From positions 1-64,000 of the forward strand of contig NW_005178983.1 in assembly GCF_000350225.1 (NCBI RefSeq): DNA of 64,000 nt. The letters run 5' to 3'. Positions 28,358 to 40,388 of the stretch are shown one piece after another. Origin of the DNA: Chondrus crispus (lineage: Eukaryota > Rhodophyta > Florideophyceae > Gigartinales > Gigartinaceae). How positions within the stretch are numbered: position 1 is the stretch's first letter; each line of letters opens with the position of its first letter. Position numbers and translations under genes: made by a program. A model generated the notes under the pieces. The model saw only the letters and a list, made by a program, of their open reading frames with translations, had not been told where the DNA came from and ran no database searches.

Positions 28358-31116
28358 CTAGTGTCTATTTGACATTGAAATAGTCTCATTTGAGGTCCGA
28401 AAAAATCTCAAATGAGCCCATTGAAATCTCATCGCGTACTGCTCTCGCCCCTAGCTGGACACCGCTCCCTGACTGTTCATCTTTCTTTACCCTGGAAGAC
28501 AGGGGAGGAACGAAATATTACCAATGGACAGAAACGCCTCTGCAAGGTCAATGAGCTGATACTTTGCGCGCATAGTCTGTTTGTCGAGCAGAGAATGAAA
28601 ATATGCACATGTAGTAAGCACCAATTCGACTATTGACAACTTTCTATATAACTGTAACATACCACCAGCTCTCCCAAAGGTTACTGAACCCATATGTAGC
28701 TAATGGCATTTGTTTAGATGCTTTTCGAAGCAGTCTCGCTCTGTTTGTGAGTGACATATAAAAGACTCCCTATCCGCATCATCTAAGCAGGAGGAACACA
28801 CCCACTTACTCTTCTTTGCACACAATTTGCACTTCTTTTGAAGGCGACCTGACCTGAAATTACCATCTCTATCCCTGCGGCGCTTTTTCGTGGGAGTAAG
28901 ATGAGCAGCCGTACCGCTGCGAGGGACCATTTTAGGAACCATTGGTTTCCACCCATCTCTGCACCGCAGCCCAGTGTCATCAAACCTGTTCCGAATTAGT
29001 TCTGTAGCCAATGCACACCAGAATTGATGCTTATTCATGACAGGACGTCCTCCGCGACCTCCTTCGTACAGTACGAAAGCGTCACTTATTATCACACCAA
29101 TAAGTGAGCAGTTCATCCTAAAACTCCAGTCCTTTGTTTCCACGGATTTTTCGAGATCAATACTATCCTGTCTGATGCGGTTGTGTCTGTCAATCGAATC
29201 ACAAGCACCGTAATATTGAAATGCCAACTGCAGCATCTCAACTTGAACTACCATCCGACAGGCACCATCTGTAAACTGACGCCATCTTACCCTTTCCTGC
29301 AGCACAGTACGCGAAGTACTACCGACGGTCGATACAAAGTGTCGTCTTGTCCGTTCCAGCCAACAAACGGCTGCAATGTCCTTTTGCTCACCGCTACTCA
29401 GCCGGAGGTTACTGATTAGCTTTTTATAGCTTCCCTTCTCGAAAAACTGCTGATTATTGAAATATCCCATGGGAAATCTTTTTGTACATGATTTGATGAC
29501 ACCAGTAAATCGCAGATTTTTTCCAGCAATGTTTCCGCCGCCTCCACAGATGCATAATAGCTATCTGCACATACTATTCGCTCTTTGTCATTCCACGGCG
29601 TATATAAATCAACCAATATTTTTGTACCATGGTTAAGTGCTTCATGTGATTGGCTACTGATACGTGCCGTTTCGACTGCAGATTTCACAAGTTTTAGACC
29701 CAGCATGATTCCTAAACGGCCACAAGCGATATTTTGAATTTCCAATCCGTTCTCGGGTTTGCGGTCAAGGGCCACATAATTTGGCGATCCAACGTCAATC
29801 CATGAGCCTCCCAACCCATACCAGCGTGAAATAGACTCGTCTACACACAGAAGCTCAGGCGGAGTAACATGCTGGAGACGATGCTGGTTAATAGTATCAA
29901 CGAAACCTTCACATAACTGCCATTGACGCTCTTCTGTATATGTCTCCGCGTGTGCTTGAGACTGCTGACTAAATCTTATACAGCGTAGTAGCGACTCGAA
30001 CCTCACCCGCGACATCACTCTTGAAAATTTTAGCACGCTCATAAAATCTGAATGGGACTGCCGGCTCGAGAGCTCACGTCGTTCAGAAAACTTCACCCGT
30101 GTCATCAGTAGAAGTGGTCCGATAAACGTAAGTATTTCGCCTGCAGAGGTATCCAAGCAATTCTCAGCACGAAGGTTGTGGTTTGTAAGTGTAACAATAA
30201 GCGGAAGATGACTAATTGGGAACATGGCGAGAAAGTAGTCATACAGTTTCATGTGTTCAGGAGCGATCCCTTGCTTGATGACAGTTCCGTCTGCGCACAG
30301 TACACTCCATGAAATCTTTCGAACATCCCCATTCAGAGACTCGCCTGAAGCTCCAAGTTTCCATTTTTGATTATGTGCCACGTAAGTTTCGGATTCTGAG
30401 CTGTCTCCAATGGTGGACATTTCAATCTGACCAATTGAAGGTGGTGATAGTGCCGGGGTTGATCTGGCTGTGGGGCTATGTTGTGTGTTATGCACGTCAT
30501 CTGCGTGATGATCATGGCTCATCGGGGGGGCTCCAGTTGAGGGTGAAGAGGGACGTTGTGCTGATTGGCCACTAAAGTCATTTTCTAAGATGTCAAGTGG
30601 ATCTCTGTCTGGTTCGCGCCCAATTGACGCTACGCGGCCTGTCTTGACGGATCCAAGAGGCAATGTGGCATACTTTTTTCCAGTTCCAATAAGAAAAACA
30701 CATCGAAGATGGTTGTATTTTCTGCCATTCACAATTTTTGGCAGCACTTCCAGCACACGCCCTTCCAACTTGACGGACTTGTAGCCTGTCCCAAACATGT
30801 TGCGGGCTTCGTTAGGGCGTAGAACCCGTGGTGCCACGCAGTTGACATATGCGCCGCGAGTGAGACGACTGTCTTTGGCCATTTTTGGGACTGAGAAATT
30901 TTTGAGCTTCCTCGTCTCAAGTTTTAGTATGTCTCTGGACAAATATAGGCCAGATTCTATGGTTAAAAGGTGCTGAGTGTAAGGAAAAGAGGGCGAGAAA
31001 GTGTATGGCTCACCGTTAGGGACAGTTTGGGGTTTTAGGCCTTTTGGCGGGATTGGAAAACGATGCCTCAATAGAGAACATAGCCACATTGAGGTGACTT
31101 GTCAAATAGACACTAG
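28358..31116 (-). mobile_element. PiggyBac-like DNA transposon
   Basis: Perfect 17-bp terminal inverted repeats CTAGTGTCTATTTGACA at 28358-28374 and 31100-31116 enclose a PiggyBac-type transposase. CTAG at both ends may be the target duplication rather than part of the repeat. A further 10-bp inverted repeat (CTCATTTGAG) lies just inside the left end. Confidence 0.85.
28700..31089 (-). pseudogene. PiggyBac-type transposase, one frameshift
   Basis: Two overlapping frames, 31089-29416 (557 aa) and 29470-28700 (256 aa), make one transposase. The first has MSRVRFESLLRCIRFSQQ, the first catalytic Asp in LLCVDESISRWYG and the second in VCADSYYAS. The second has RMNCSLIGVIISDAFVLY and a C-terminal Cys-rich zinc-binding region (CKLCAKKSKWVCSSC..C.C..H). 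The frame changes near 29475, at a short A run just before FPMGYF. This could be a one-base deletion, a base-call error or, less likely, a programmed shift. The N-terminal ~200 residues are less typical. Confidence 0.85.
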
Positions 31117-31921
31117 AGGGTGGCGATAAGGGCACGTTGGAAAAGCTGGAGGAGGTATGATCACTAGGCTCGGCCCAACGCAGGCACTTTCTATAGAGAT
31201 AATCGAACAGCAGAACGATTTGCTGATTCGCAATGTCTGGAGGTCCCAGCGGAATAGTCCTTCTTTGAAGGGACATATTCTCACACAATATGAGCGATTT
31301 CTTAAAGTATGGAGGACCCAATGAAGAAGCTTTTCTGGACCCCCAAAATCCCGCATATATTCATTCAGATCGACGATTCGGGAAATTTGCCTCACGGGAT
31401 CATTTTCCCAGGTTACTTTGCCGGCCGGGATGGGCCTTCAGGAACTGCGTGACCTTAGCAAGCGGGGCTGTTGCAGAGCGATAGTAACGCTGTAATGAAA
31501 AGGGAACTGTCTCGAAAATGTGCATGCTTTGTCAATAAGCATTGAAAAGTATTCCGAAGGTGAGCTATAATTTCAAGCGTTGCGGACATTCGAATCTATA
31601 CAGGAAATATTTGCCCAGATACACTTACAAATAGCAGCTACCGGTTATCCAGTTATCATCCCGTAGCCGTAACAGCAATCAGCAACAAAGCGAGTGCGTG
31701 CGAGATTCCCGTTTACAAGCTCAACACATACCTGCGAAGGAGGACTACAGGGTCCGAATTGAGCTCCTAGATCGAAGAGGTCTATCAGTAGTGCTACAGG
31801 CGGTGCATATATGATTAGGAGCGATAATGAGCTTTTTATTGCCTATATGCAACGCAGAAGGGATTTTGAGTACACAGAACTGTGCCGCAAAAGTGATCAT
31901 AGATTCGATGAGCCATCTGTT
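31117..31921. other. Spacer, no gene supported
   Basis: About 800 bp between the PiggyBac-like right end and the transposase remnant. Short minus-strand frames near 31102-31395 are open but unrecognised. Confidence 0.35.
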
Positions 31922-34900
31922 TTACACGAGTTGCATTGGGTTTTGACCTAGCCTTCCCTCCTTGTCTTCGTTTAACCACTCACAAACAGGGCAGTCGCAT
32001 GTTACAATATTGGACAAGAAAGTAGTCAGATCTACATCTTCCATATCTGCTACGTTATTATTCCTTTGGTACTCGGCAGCAAGATTGAGAAATGCAAACC
32101 GAATTCTCAGAAACGGAATAAGATTCTGTCCCTTAAGGTAAGGCATATGGTGGATGACTCTATCGATGCTTGCATTAAAGGACTCTGCTGTTGTGGTACG
32201 CTGGGTGTCGAGTTCTGCGAAGCTGTCCGGGTCAAAAAAGGAACGGCACTTGTGCGATTTGTAATGAAAACGGTCCACCACCAGGCGGCTCCAGTGAAAT
32301 AGCCAGGGGGTTCTCAGAATAGTGGATGAGAACATGTTACATGCATTATCATAGTATATGACTCGAGGTGGGATTTGAAAGTGGCCCAATGCTGTTGACA
32401 ACGCAAGTGACGTGGACTCAGCTCTTGTCATGACCACAAACCCGATTAGTTTCGGATTTTCAGAAGCGCACTGTACAGTCAGAAGTCCAGGAGAATGTCT
32501 ATCCGAAAGAGGATATTTTTGGTGCAGTGATGTGTCTCCGCTCCCTCGAAAACAATTCCAGGGCGACACTGACGTCTTCCAGGGAAACAAATTCCGCTTA
32601 CTTCCTGATCTTTACGCGATGAGACTGTATCAGTATCCACCCCGCTTCTCGAATCATTCATTTCTCCACGATGGTGATTAATTAATCCAGATCTGGTTCC
32701 GTCTCTGATCTGGGTCTCTGTGACAGATGCATACAACTCCCAGAACTTAACAGATTCCGGGGAGATTTTATTGTCCAACGTTCGAAAATATTCCTCCACC
32801 TTCTCGATGTGACGTGTCATGCATTGGGAGACAACGTCAGCCATATTTCTTGCCTGAGATATGTGAGTTCTTGAGCTTAGAAGCTCGAATAGAAATCTCG
32901 AAGCGACAGGGTTGACCCTTCGGACATTCATAAGTTCATTGCAGACATTCTCAGAGCATTGCAGGCATGGATATTCAAACAACGAAAATTTTGTATTATG
33001 GTTGTAATGAGCAAAGTCGTTGAGATTGTCCGTCAGTCTTCTATGCATGCAAAAAGATGGTTCTGCCATTGCCCGGCAGCTCCTTCTAAGGACTCCTGGA
33101 CGAGTAAAGCGGTTCCAGCACACCTTCAAATCATCACGTTCACTTGGGTTGAATGGCATGATGTACACCAAACCCACATGTTCAGTTAGGAGGAACTCGA
33201 CCAAATCCAGAAGGGATTCCAAAATTTGAGTCATTCTTTTTGGGACCAACACCAGCACACTACCAACCCAAATGCCTTTTCTGCAACGAGGGCCGAGCTC
33301 GCCGTCCTCATCACATGACTCGCTGTCCACTTCCTCCCTATCGGGAAGTTCTCCCAACTCTTTCTCAGATTCGTCACTCATCTGTTGTTCGATTTCAGTA
33401 TACTTCTCTTGGATGCCAAAAGTCATCCTGAGCAGTTCTAGAACTTCGACCGCATCGTCGGATTTTTCGAACTTTTGCCATTTCCTAATGCATTTTTCGT
33501 CGTGGTCCACATCACGAAGCCATGATCTCCCACAAAAGCAAGTGTTTTGCTCCAAGTACTGTCTCGTCATTTCTACGTGAAGGGGTTTCATTGACGGCTT
33601 TTTTGTCGAATTCATGCCTGTAAGATGGAAATGGATTTCGTTTCCCACATTCAAGGATGAACTCCTTATTTTTCGACATGCAAATTTGCACATTTGCTTG
33701 ATTGCCTTGCGGTGCTCGATTGCTTTTACCATCCGCTGATTTCTCCTTATTGCGGCTGGAGCTGATAGCTTGTGAGCATCTCTTCGGAAAGATGGGAGCT
33801 TCCCCAGGATACCTGCAGCGGTGCCATCTATTACGATAGCTTTGAATCGCTTCATTCCATCACTTTCTGTCAACCCCAATTTCATTTTGTCTGACTGAGA
33901 AAGCGGTACCTCACATTCATCCATGAAAATAGTTTCCAGGTCATCTTTTCGCTCTGCACGTCAACTGTGTCAAGAAAGTACCTTAGAGCTTCATTGGCTC
34001 TCCTCCTGCTCCGTTCAGCTTCCCCTGATATGCTCCCAAAGAAATCTCTGCCTTTGAATCTGTGTTGAGTGCTCACCGCCGCCGAGAAAAGCTTCGCTGC
34101 AAAGTAGGAATTTCTCATTGATAGGCCTCGGTAGCAAACGCTCTGCAAATACGCGTTAAGGGTCTCAACAGTGAAAGTAGAGCCCTTCCTGACCGGAAAT
34201 ATACCTAGCCATTGCCCTGAGAAGAAGATGATTTGACTACAGTGACCACACTTCCAGTCTGTGACTGTTACCGATGGGGCGCCGTGCGAAAGCGTAAATA
34301 GCCAGATTGAACGGAACCAGAAATGCATATGATTTCCTTGTTTGTTACCACAATTTGGACACCTTGCCAGGCTAGCATCGTTTAAATGCAGACGGGTGCC
34401 GGGTTCGGAAGACTCAAGCATCCTTGACAATACACTAGTGGCGTTGACGTCTCCAGGACACATCATCAAGCTCCTCAAGTGGTCGTTGCGAAGGTATTTC
34501 CCATCTTCGGATCCATTTTCTCCGCCAAACCCTTCGTTGAAATCGATACCTTCTGCATCGTCATCCAATTCGCGCTCGCCATCAACGCTGAGAATCTCAA
34601 CGCTTGAATCATTTCTCCTTGCCAGCGCGCAGGACGTTTCGTGGACACAGATCCCTCTTTTGTAGGTAGAAGAACGGCAATTTTGACATTGAAGTGGCTT
34701 CCCTTCGCACCACAATACCGGTGTGAATACTCTGCGATGCGAATCAAAAACTACCCAAAACGACCATCCTCGTAAGGCTTGCCGGGTTCGAGAAGTTATC
34801 CTATTTCCTGCATCCCGTCGCAACAGTGGCACACCACTGGGAACTGCTCCATATCTCCTGGGATGTGAGCACCGAAATAGCTTTCGCCATTCCTCAGAAT

Positions 34901-35752
34901 TATATTAGTCTGTTCCATGAAAGCTCTCTCAGTGGAAACGATTTTGACATGTTCACAGCTCGAAGTTTGAGTATTCGATACAAATGAATCGCATGTGCAG
35001 CCCATTGAAACTGTTTCTCTTGTGCACCAGAAGTTGACACAAATACATTTAGGTGGCCTGGTCATGGTCTGCCATAACAGGCCAACCGTACAGGTGACAG
35101 AATCTTTGGAATATTGCAAGCGGGCTGACATCATAGCGATCTCTCTTCTTTCGAAAAGAGCATGCTCCATTCTTATTTTCCTGCCGTCTCCCGGATCATC
35201 CGAGAGAAAATCAATAATATGCTGACAACTTCGGACCATCTTCTTGAACAGCTCCTCCTCCGATAGCCTCTCCTCTCCCCCATCAGTTCTCTTTCTTCTA
35301 ACGCTCCCAAGTGAGCCCAATCTCAGAGGGAATGCGGAGTGTTTCGTCGCTTTTCCTACCGGCTCTTCTTGATAATCCAGTAAGTCAATCATCTCGTAAT
35401 CAGATGAGCCCTCGTTGCTGCTTTCAGACTGGTCTTTGTGGCTGTCGTGCACATTGTACTGAACTATATCTTCATGGATAAGCTGAAGATCATTCAAAGT
35501 TGTGTTTTCTGTCCTGATTTGCGATATCGTGCGAATTCGCGTAGAAAAGAATGGCTCAGATCCTTCAGCGTCTGTAAATACTGCGGAGAGTACATGTGTC
35601 TCCTCGGTTTCGTCATCATGAATGGTCGTGATTCCGGAATCGTTTGTTTTCGCGTTCATTTTCCCACAACAATTGAAAAATGAGTCACCCGCACGCACAC
35701 GCATTTCAGATGTTTCGCAATGACATGAAAGCTTTTGACGATCCAGGACCAT
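31922..35752 (-). pseudogene. SWIM/DDE transposase of KDZ or HMGXB3-like type, frameshifted
   Basis: Four consecutive overlapping frames: 35752-34796, 34832-33882, 33924-32479 and 32590-31922. The first has an acidic N-terminal part and a SWIM-type zinc motif (CTCDSF..CEHV: C-x-C, 11 residues, C-x-H). The second has CQNC..CVHETSC and CPNCGN clusters. The third holds the first catalytic Asp (IVIDGTAAGI). The fourth holds YYDNACNMF, VDRFHYKSHKC and the Glu-containing TTTAESFNASI, the order seen in Kyakuja-Dileera-Zisupton transposases and in vertebrate HMGXB3. Each junction is a single-base shift, so the gene is decayed or the assembly has indel errors. Terminal repeats were not found. Confidence 0.72.
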
Positions 35753-36148
35753 CTGCCAGAGGCAGAGTTCTTCGAGTCACCTGGGTTGCGGGGCACTGGG
35801 CAGCATCACCAGATTGGTACAGAGAATGAGGAGAGATCATGGCTGTACATCTGGTGACCCGGATCATTTTTCTATAACTATTGGCCATTTACACTAAAAT
35901 TTGGCAGGGGCCCCTTGGCTTTCTGAAAGCTGGCTGGCAGATTTTGACTATTTCCCGCCAATGTCACCATTAACCATTCCCGTCGGTTGTCTCCCCAATG
36001 CTCAACAGTTCAGAGAACCACCAACATCTATGCAACAAGCCGTTCAAGTCATTCTCGTGAAGATGGAGGCAATTGCACCAATTGATTTTCAGAACCACCT
36101 GGATGCAGTTATCCAGCAACTCGTCGACATACAGAGTAAGTATTCGGA

Positions 36149-37204
36149 TTGTCGGTTTCACCTTTTCTGGAGAAAGACATTGAGAGTTCTGCAAGTATCC
36201 GACGTGCTGAGACGAGGGTATTGTTTTCGCCGACGGTATCGTTTGGGGCATCATCTCCGGAAGCATTGTCAAAGGCTGAGGACTTTGTTTGTGCTCTTCG
36301 TTCATTATCTTTCATGGCAAGTACGGGCATAGTTTCCACGCCGCGACATCCAGTGACCGCTCCTCTTACAGGTCCCACACTCTCGGTACCAAGTTGGTTC
36401 CCTGGAAAGACATGTAGGAGGGAAAACTCTGCCAATGATGAAGTATGGAAGTGCATGCAGCAAGAAAGGCTTATTATCAGTCCCGAAATCGCCGACCGTT
36501 TCTACTCCTACACGCAACAAGATGTGCGCGATTTGTACCAGAAGTTTTTCACCTTGTTGCATCAAAAAATACGAGCAATTGACAGCTCTCTTGTCGTCAA
36601 CAAGCTCGAATATGCCCGATTCACTCTGCCATGGATTAGAAAGCACTTGTCGGTTTCGGGACAGCCAATCTGCTATTTAGGAAAATTAGAGAGTCCTGAA
36701 GTGTCTCTGCCTGACCTCAGAGCGCAAAGAAGTGTCATAGGGCATCGTAGAATGTCCTGGATTCTTGCGTCGTTTTATGAGAACGAGGCGCAGATGTCCC
36801 AAACTGTGTTGGATAGATTGACGCAAAACATGACTCCTACATCCGTCCCAGTACGATCCAAGCGCAAGGCTCCGTATTCTAGATTCACTCTTCAACGAAA
36901 AAGGTCTAAAAACAGGCGTGAAGTCAGTCGCCCACCGATTTCGAGACGTCCCGACTCATGCTCGCCGGAACGGAATCCCACAATAAATGGAGAAAACTGG
37001 GAGGGAACGGGCGACGTTGTATTCAATGGCAACGTCGTAGTTTGCGCTTTCGGTTTGGCATGCCATTTTCGAGACTATCCGCAAGAAGAAAGTGGTATCA
37101 GTGCTGAATGCAGAAAATGCAGTAAGAAGATGCACGATATTTGTGGTGGAGGGGAAGAATGGGACCGAATCTGTCCGCGCTGTAACTTAGAATCATCACC
37201 ATAA
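36149..37204 (+). CDS. Hypothetical protein with C-terminal zinc finger, 351 aa
   Basis: An open frame with a basic, low-complexity middle (KRKAPYSRF, RKRSKNRR). The C-terminal Cys/His cluster (CAFGLAC...CRKCSKKMHDICGG...CPRC, residues ~295-345) resembles a PHD-like or transposon-associated zinc module. It is divergent from the KDZ-like remnant and upstream of the helicase frames, so it may be the first exon or N-terminal part of the same locus. An upstream frame at 35901-36332 is open but unrecognised. Confidence 0.5.
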   Translation: MSVSPFLEKDIESSASIRRAETRVLFSPTVSFGASSPEALSKAEDFVCALRSLSFMASTGIVSTPRHPVTAPLTGPTLSVPSWFPGKTCRRENSANDEVWKCMQQERLIISPEIADRFYSYTQQDVRDLYQKFFTLLHQKIRAIDSSLVVNKLEYARFTLPWIRKHLSVSGQPICYLGKLESPEVSLPDLRAQRSVIGHRRMSWILASFYENEAQMSQTVLDRLTQNMTPTSVPVRSKRKAPYSRFTLQRKRSKNRREVSRPPISRRPDSCSPERNPTINGENWEGTGDVVFNGNVVVCAFGLACHFRDYPQEESGISAECRKCSKKMHDICGGGEEWDRICPRCNLESSP

Positions 37205-38699
37205 GCTGACGTCTCAGTCACGAGTCATGGCATGTGTAGGTAGTGGTAAGGACGATGAATCTTCTTGTGTTTAGGACGCCGATTTCTGACGCCCTTCTCG
37301 ACATAAATCAAACAGTACTCCCGCACCCACTTGCTTTCCCCACGTAGTGTGAAATTAATAGTGTCACTGATGACACTGGGCATTTTTCGATGAATCTTAA
37401 GGACTGCTGACGCACCTGATATTAGGGTCTGAATTACGTTCGGGGTAGATGGTCGTCGCAGGAAGGTTGCTACTCTATGGGGAACCATCGGCAGCAACTG
37501 ATTGTGTGTGATGACACACTGCTTTTCGGGGGACAAGTCTCCTCATACCAAAACTCTCTGTACCTACTTTTCTGCCAATAAAATTGCACCATTTGCAAAA
37601 ATTTAAATGTTCTAAGTCTCGGGGAATATTAGAATTCCTGGCATGGCTGAATGGAGTCTCAATAAGAGGAACTTCGGTATTTATCAAATTCAGCTCCCTA
37701 GTGCTCTGTCTCCTTTAAGATGAATGAAACCTGAGCCTTTGGGAGACCGTTTCTGCAGCACTGAAATTTCTACAGAATCCAACGAATGTTTCTGAACGAC
37801 TACTTTCTATGCACACTTTAAACATTGTATTAATTTTTAGTCTTCATGAATGGAAATCACTGCATCTTGTTTTGACTAGCGCTTGAAAAACTGGATGCAA
37901 TAACTTCCAGAAGATCCAAGACGATATCTACTCTTGTTTTTTCAATGTAATACGATTTTTTGAAGCTGTGGTACGTCATGTAAGGGTATAGAAATAACGT
38001 CGATGGCTATCCAGATTTAGTTAACAATATCTCATTGTATAGTAAACGAGACGCCTCAAATCTCAGTTCATAACCGTCTAGACTCCAATGCTAGAAGTTC
38101 AGGCTGATACTGTCTTGTCCAAGAGTTCGATACGTCATATACATTCAAAAGCAAGACAATCCCATTGCACAGGTCGAACCTGTAGGTCGGGGCTGACGAA
38201 TACATCCTTATGCGCGTTTCTTGGCTTCTCGGTGAGTCAGGAGTGTGTCAGAAATACAATTCGAATTTCTGCCAAGGACGCGTTGAATGGGAATTACAGT
38301 TTCTCAAACACGCTCAGAGACGCAATGCGGCTGACCGAATATATCTCAGATCTGTAATTATCTCGTTTTTAGGCACTGGCGGCTGGCAGGTTAGACATGT
38401 CGGTACAGTAAGTGACACGGGCCCTTTACAGTTACGATAACGGCCCTTTACAGTACACGTTTCACAATCCAAAGTGTACATGTACACTGTAATGAATGTT
38501 GCTCGTAAGTCAGAAGTTGTGAAAAATGCATCGTAAGCACAATTATGCCCAGTTCGATCATTCACATCTGGTCCTAGCTTTGGTCGCTATGCCGGTCTGG
38601 GGGAAGCTTCATGGGCATTTTTGATCCGCTTCAGCTACTACAATTTCTGCTGATACGCGCTCAACAGCAGAGATACACTCGGGGGGACTTCAGCGCGGC
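37205..38699. other. Spacer, no gene supported
   Basis: About 1.5 kb, fairly AT-rich, with only short frames. A CCCTTTACAGT motif recurs near 38421-38455, and a palindrome AGTGTACATGTACACT lies near 38475. Confidence 0.4.
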
Positions 38700-40388
38700 G
38701 TGCGAGGACCATCACTGTTTACTTATCCACGGGTTGACCGATCAAACGTGTTCATGGCATTCACGAGGCTTCGACAGAGGTGTGTGAGGGACGTTCTTGA
38801 CCTGGCCGTTTTTCTCTCAGAATCAGGAAAGTTGCGGAAGCTGAGTGGCGATCAAAATGAATACAGCGATGAATCTGCTCGAGAACTAGCCGTCTTCGCA
38901 TCCATTTCTGCAAACGGCGGTAGAAGGGTACTTTACCTTCTGTCCCTAGTTCCGAATCAGGGACTACTGGATTTTTTTCAATCCCATACTCTCCTTCGAG
39001 TATTCTCTCCAGAGGTTTGGTTTGAAAATGGAGTTTCATATAGCGCTTTGGATTTGATGAGTCCGAAGATACCAAGCTTAATCAAATCTGCATCGAACGA
39101 TTCGCGATGCATTTTCTCTAAGTCGTTCAGTGATGTCGGTTCACCGACTAGAGATAAGCTTGTCATATGTTTTTCAAATCACAGCCGTATTAGCAACACT
39201 TTCCGGATGGTTCCGTTCACAGTAAGGAACTGCGCATTTGCAGGACGTCATGAGAAGATACCTATGTCCATCATGGAACACCTCCGGTATGAGTTCACAG
39301 CTGGAAGAACATTTTAGTTATGAAAACATGCATGCTGGGTGGAAGTCCGTCAACGTGGCATTCTTTCCCCTCAGAAAAGTTCATGGAGGAGAGAGAATGC
39401 ATATAATGAGAATGTCTTAAAGCTCATTGTCAAGGCTTTTTGTGAGTTTTTGAGTTGGTCTTTTTTCATGATGGGGAACGACGACGCGGAAGGCTTTCAG
39501 ACATCCTTGGAAGAAGTGGGAGTATTGGTATTACAAAAGATCAGCGATGAAATCTTGGAGGGGACGTATGACCGGAATTTGCTTCGTTCGCTGTATGAAA
39601 TGTCTTTGCGAGAACGATTATGTGATGCTGATGAGCGAGATGTTTCCGCGGAACTGCCTCCAGAGCTTGCGCATATATTGCCGAAAATATTCTGTAGCGA
39701 TCCCGCTCAGTGTAGAACTCGCAAAACGACGGTACATGAGACCAACGCAGCGCATTCACTGTCGAAGCGCAAACGTGTTGAGAATAACTATCGAACATCT
39801 CAGCTGGCTTCGCATGATTTAATAGCAAACCGCACAAGTTTTGCAGTAGTCCCACGTACACCATTCTCTCGGAGGGAACCACGTCGGCCAGTTCTACGCC
39901 ACAATATGACCGCGACTTTCGTCCCGGAAACACCACCCGGTGTCCCAGATATGACCGCGAATTTCGTGCCGGAAACACCGCCCTGTGACCCGGAATTAGA
40001 GAGGAAGCGGAGATTAATTTCCCTCGGAAGTGCAGCTAGCAGGGCGCTCCAAGCCATTCCAACAAGAGAATTTTCAACGAACACTGATTTGCAGAAGTGT
40101 GTACCGATTCGTAGTCGCAATTGGCGCGTCTCTTTCCGGGAGACGGGGGATGGCGATGAGAGAATGGCGCGAACCACAGTGAATAGAGCCCCTACGGAGA
40201 GGGATTACTTCGAGAGCAGACTCAGAAACCATCAAGAACACGGTGGAAATGCTACCACAGATCCTGAGTTTGAGAATCTCGTCGACGAAATCCGGCGACC
40301 GGAACTCATCAAACTCGTTCCGGGTCATGACGCAGTCGAAGAGAGAGATGAATTATCACCAGGCCTGCATAAACTCAACACTGATTGA
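38700..40388 (+). pseudogene. N-terminal region of the helicase locus, two frames
   Basis: Frames 38700-39317 and 39339-40388. No domain is recognised. The second has a tandem 16-residue unit (MTATFVPETPPG and MTANFVPETPPC) and runs directly into the helicase frame with a shift near 40380. I infer it is the upstream part of the same gene because the next frame starts inside it and spacing is continuous. Confidence 0.45.
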
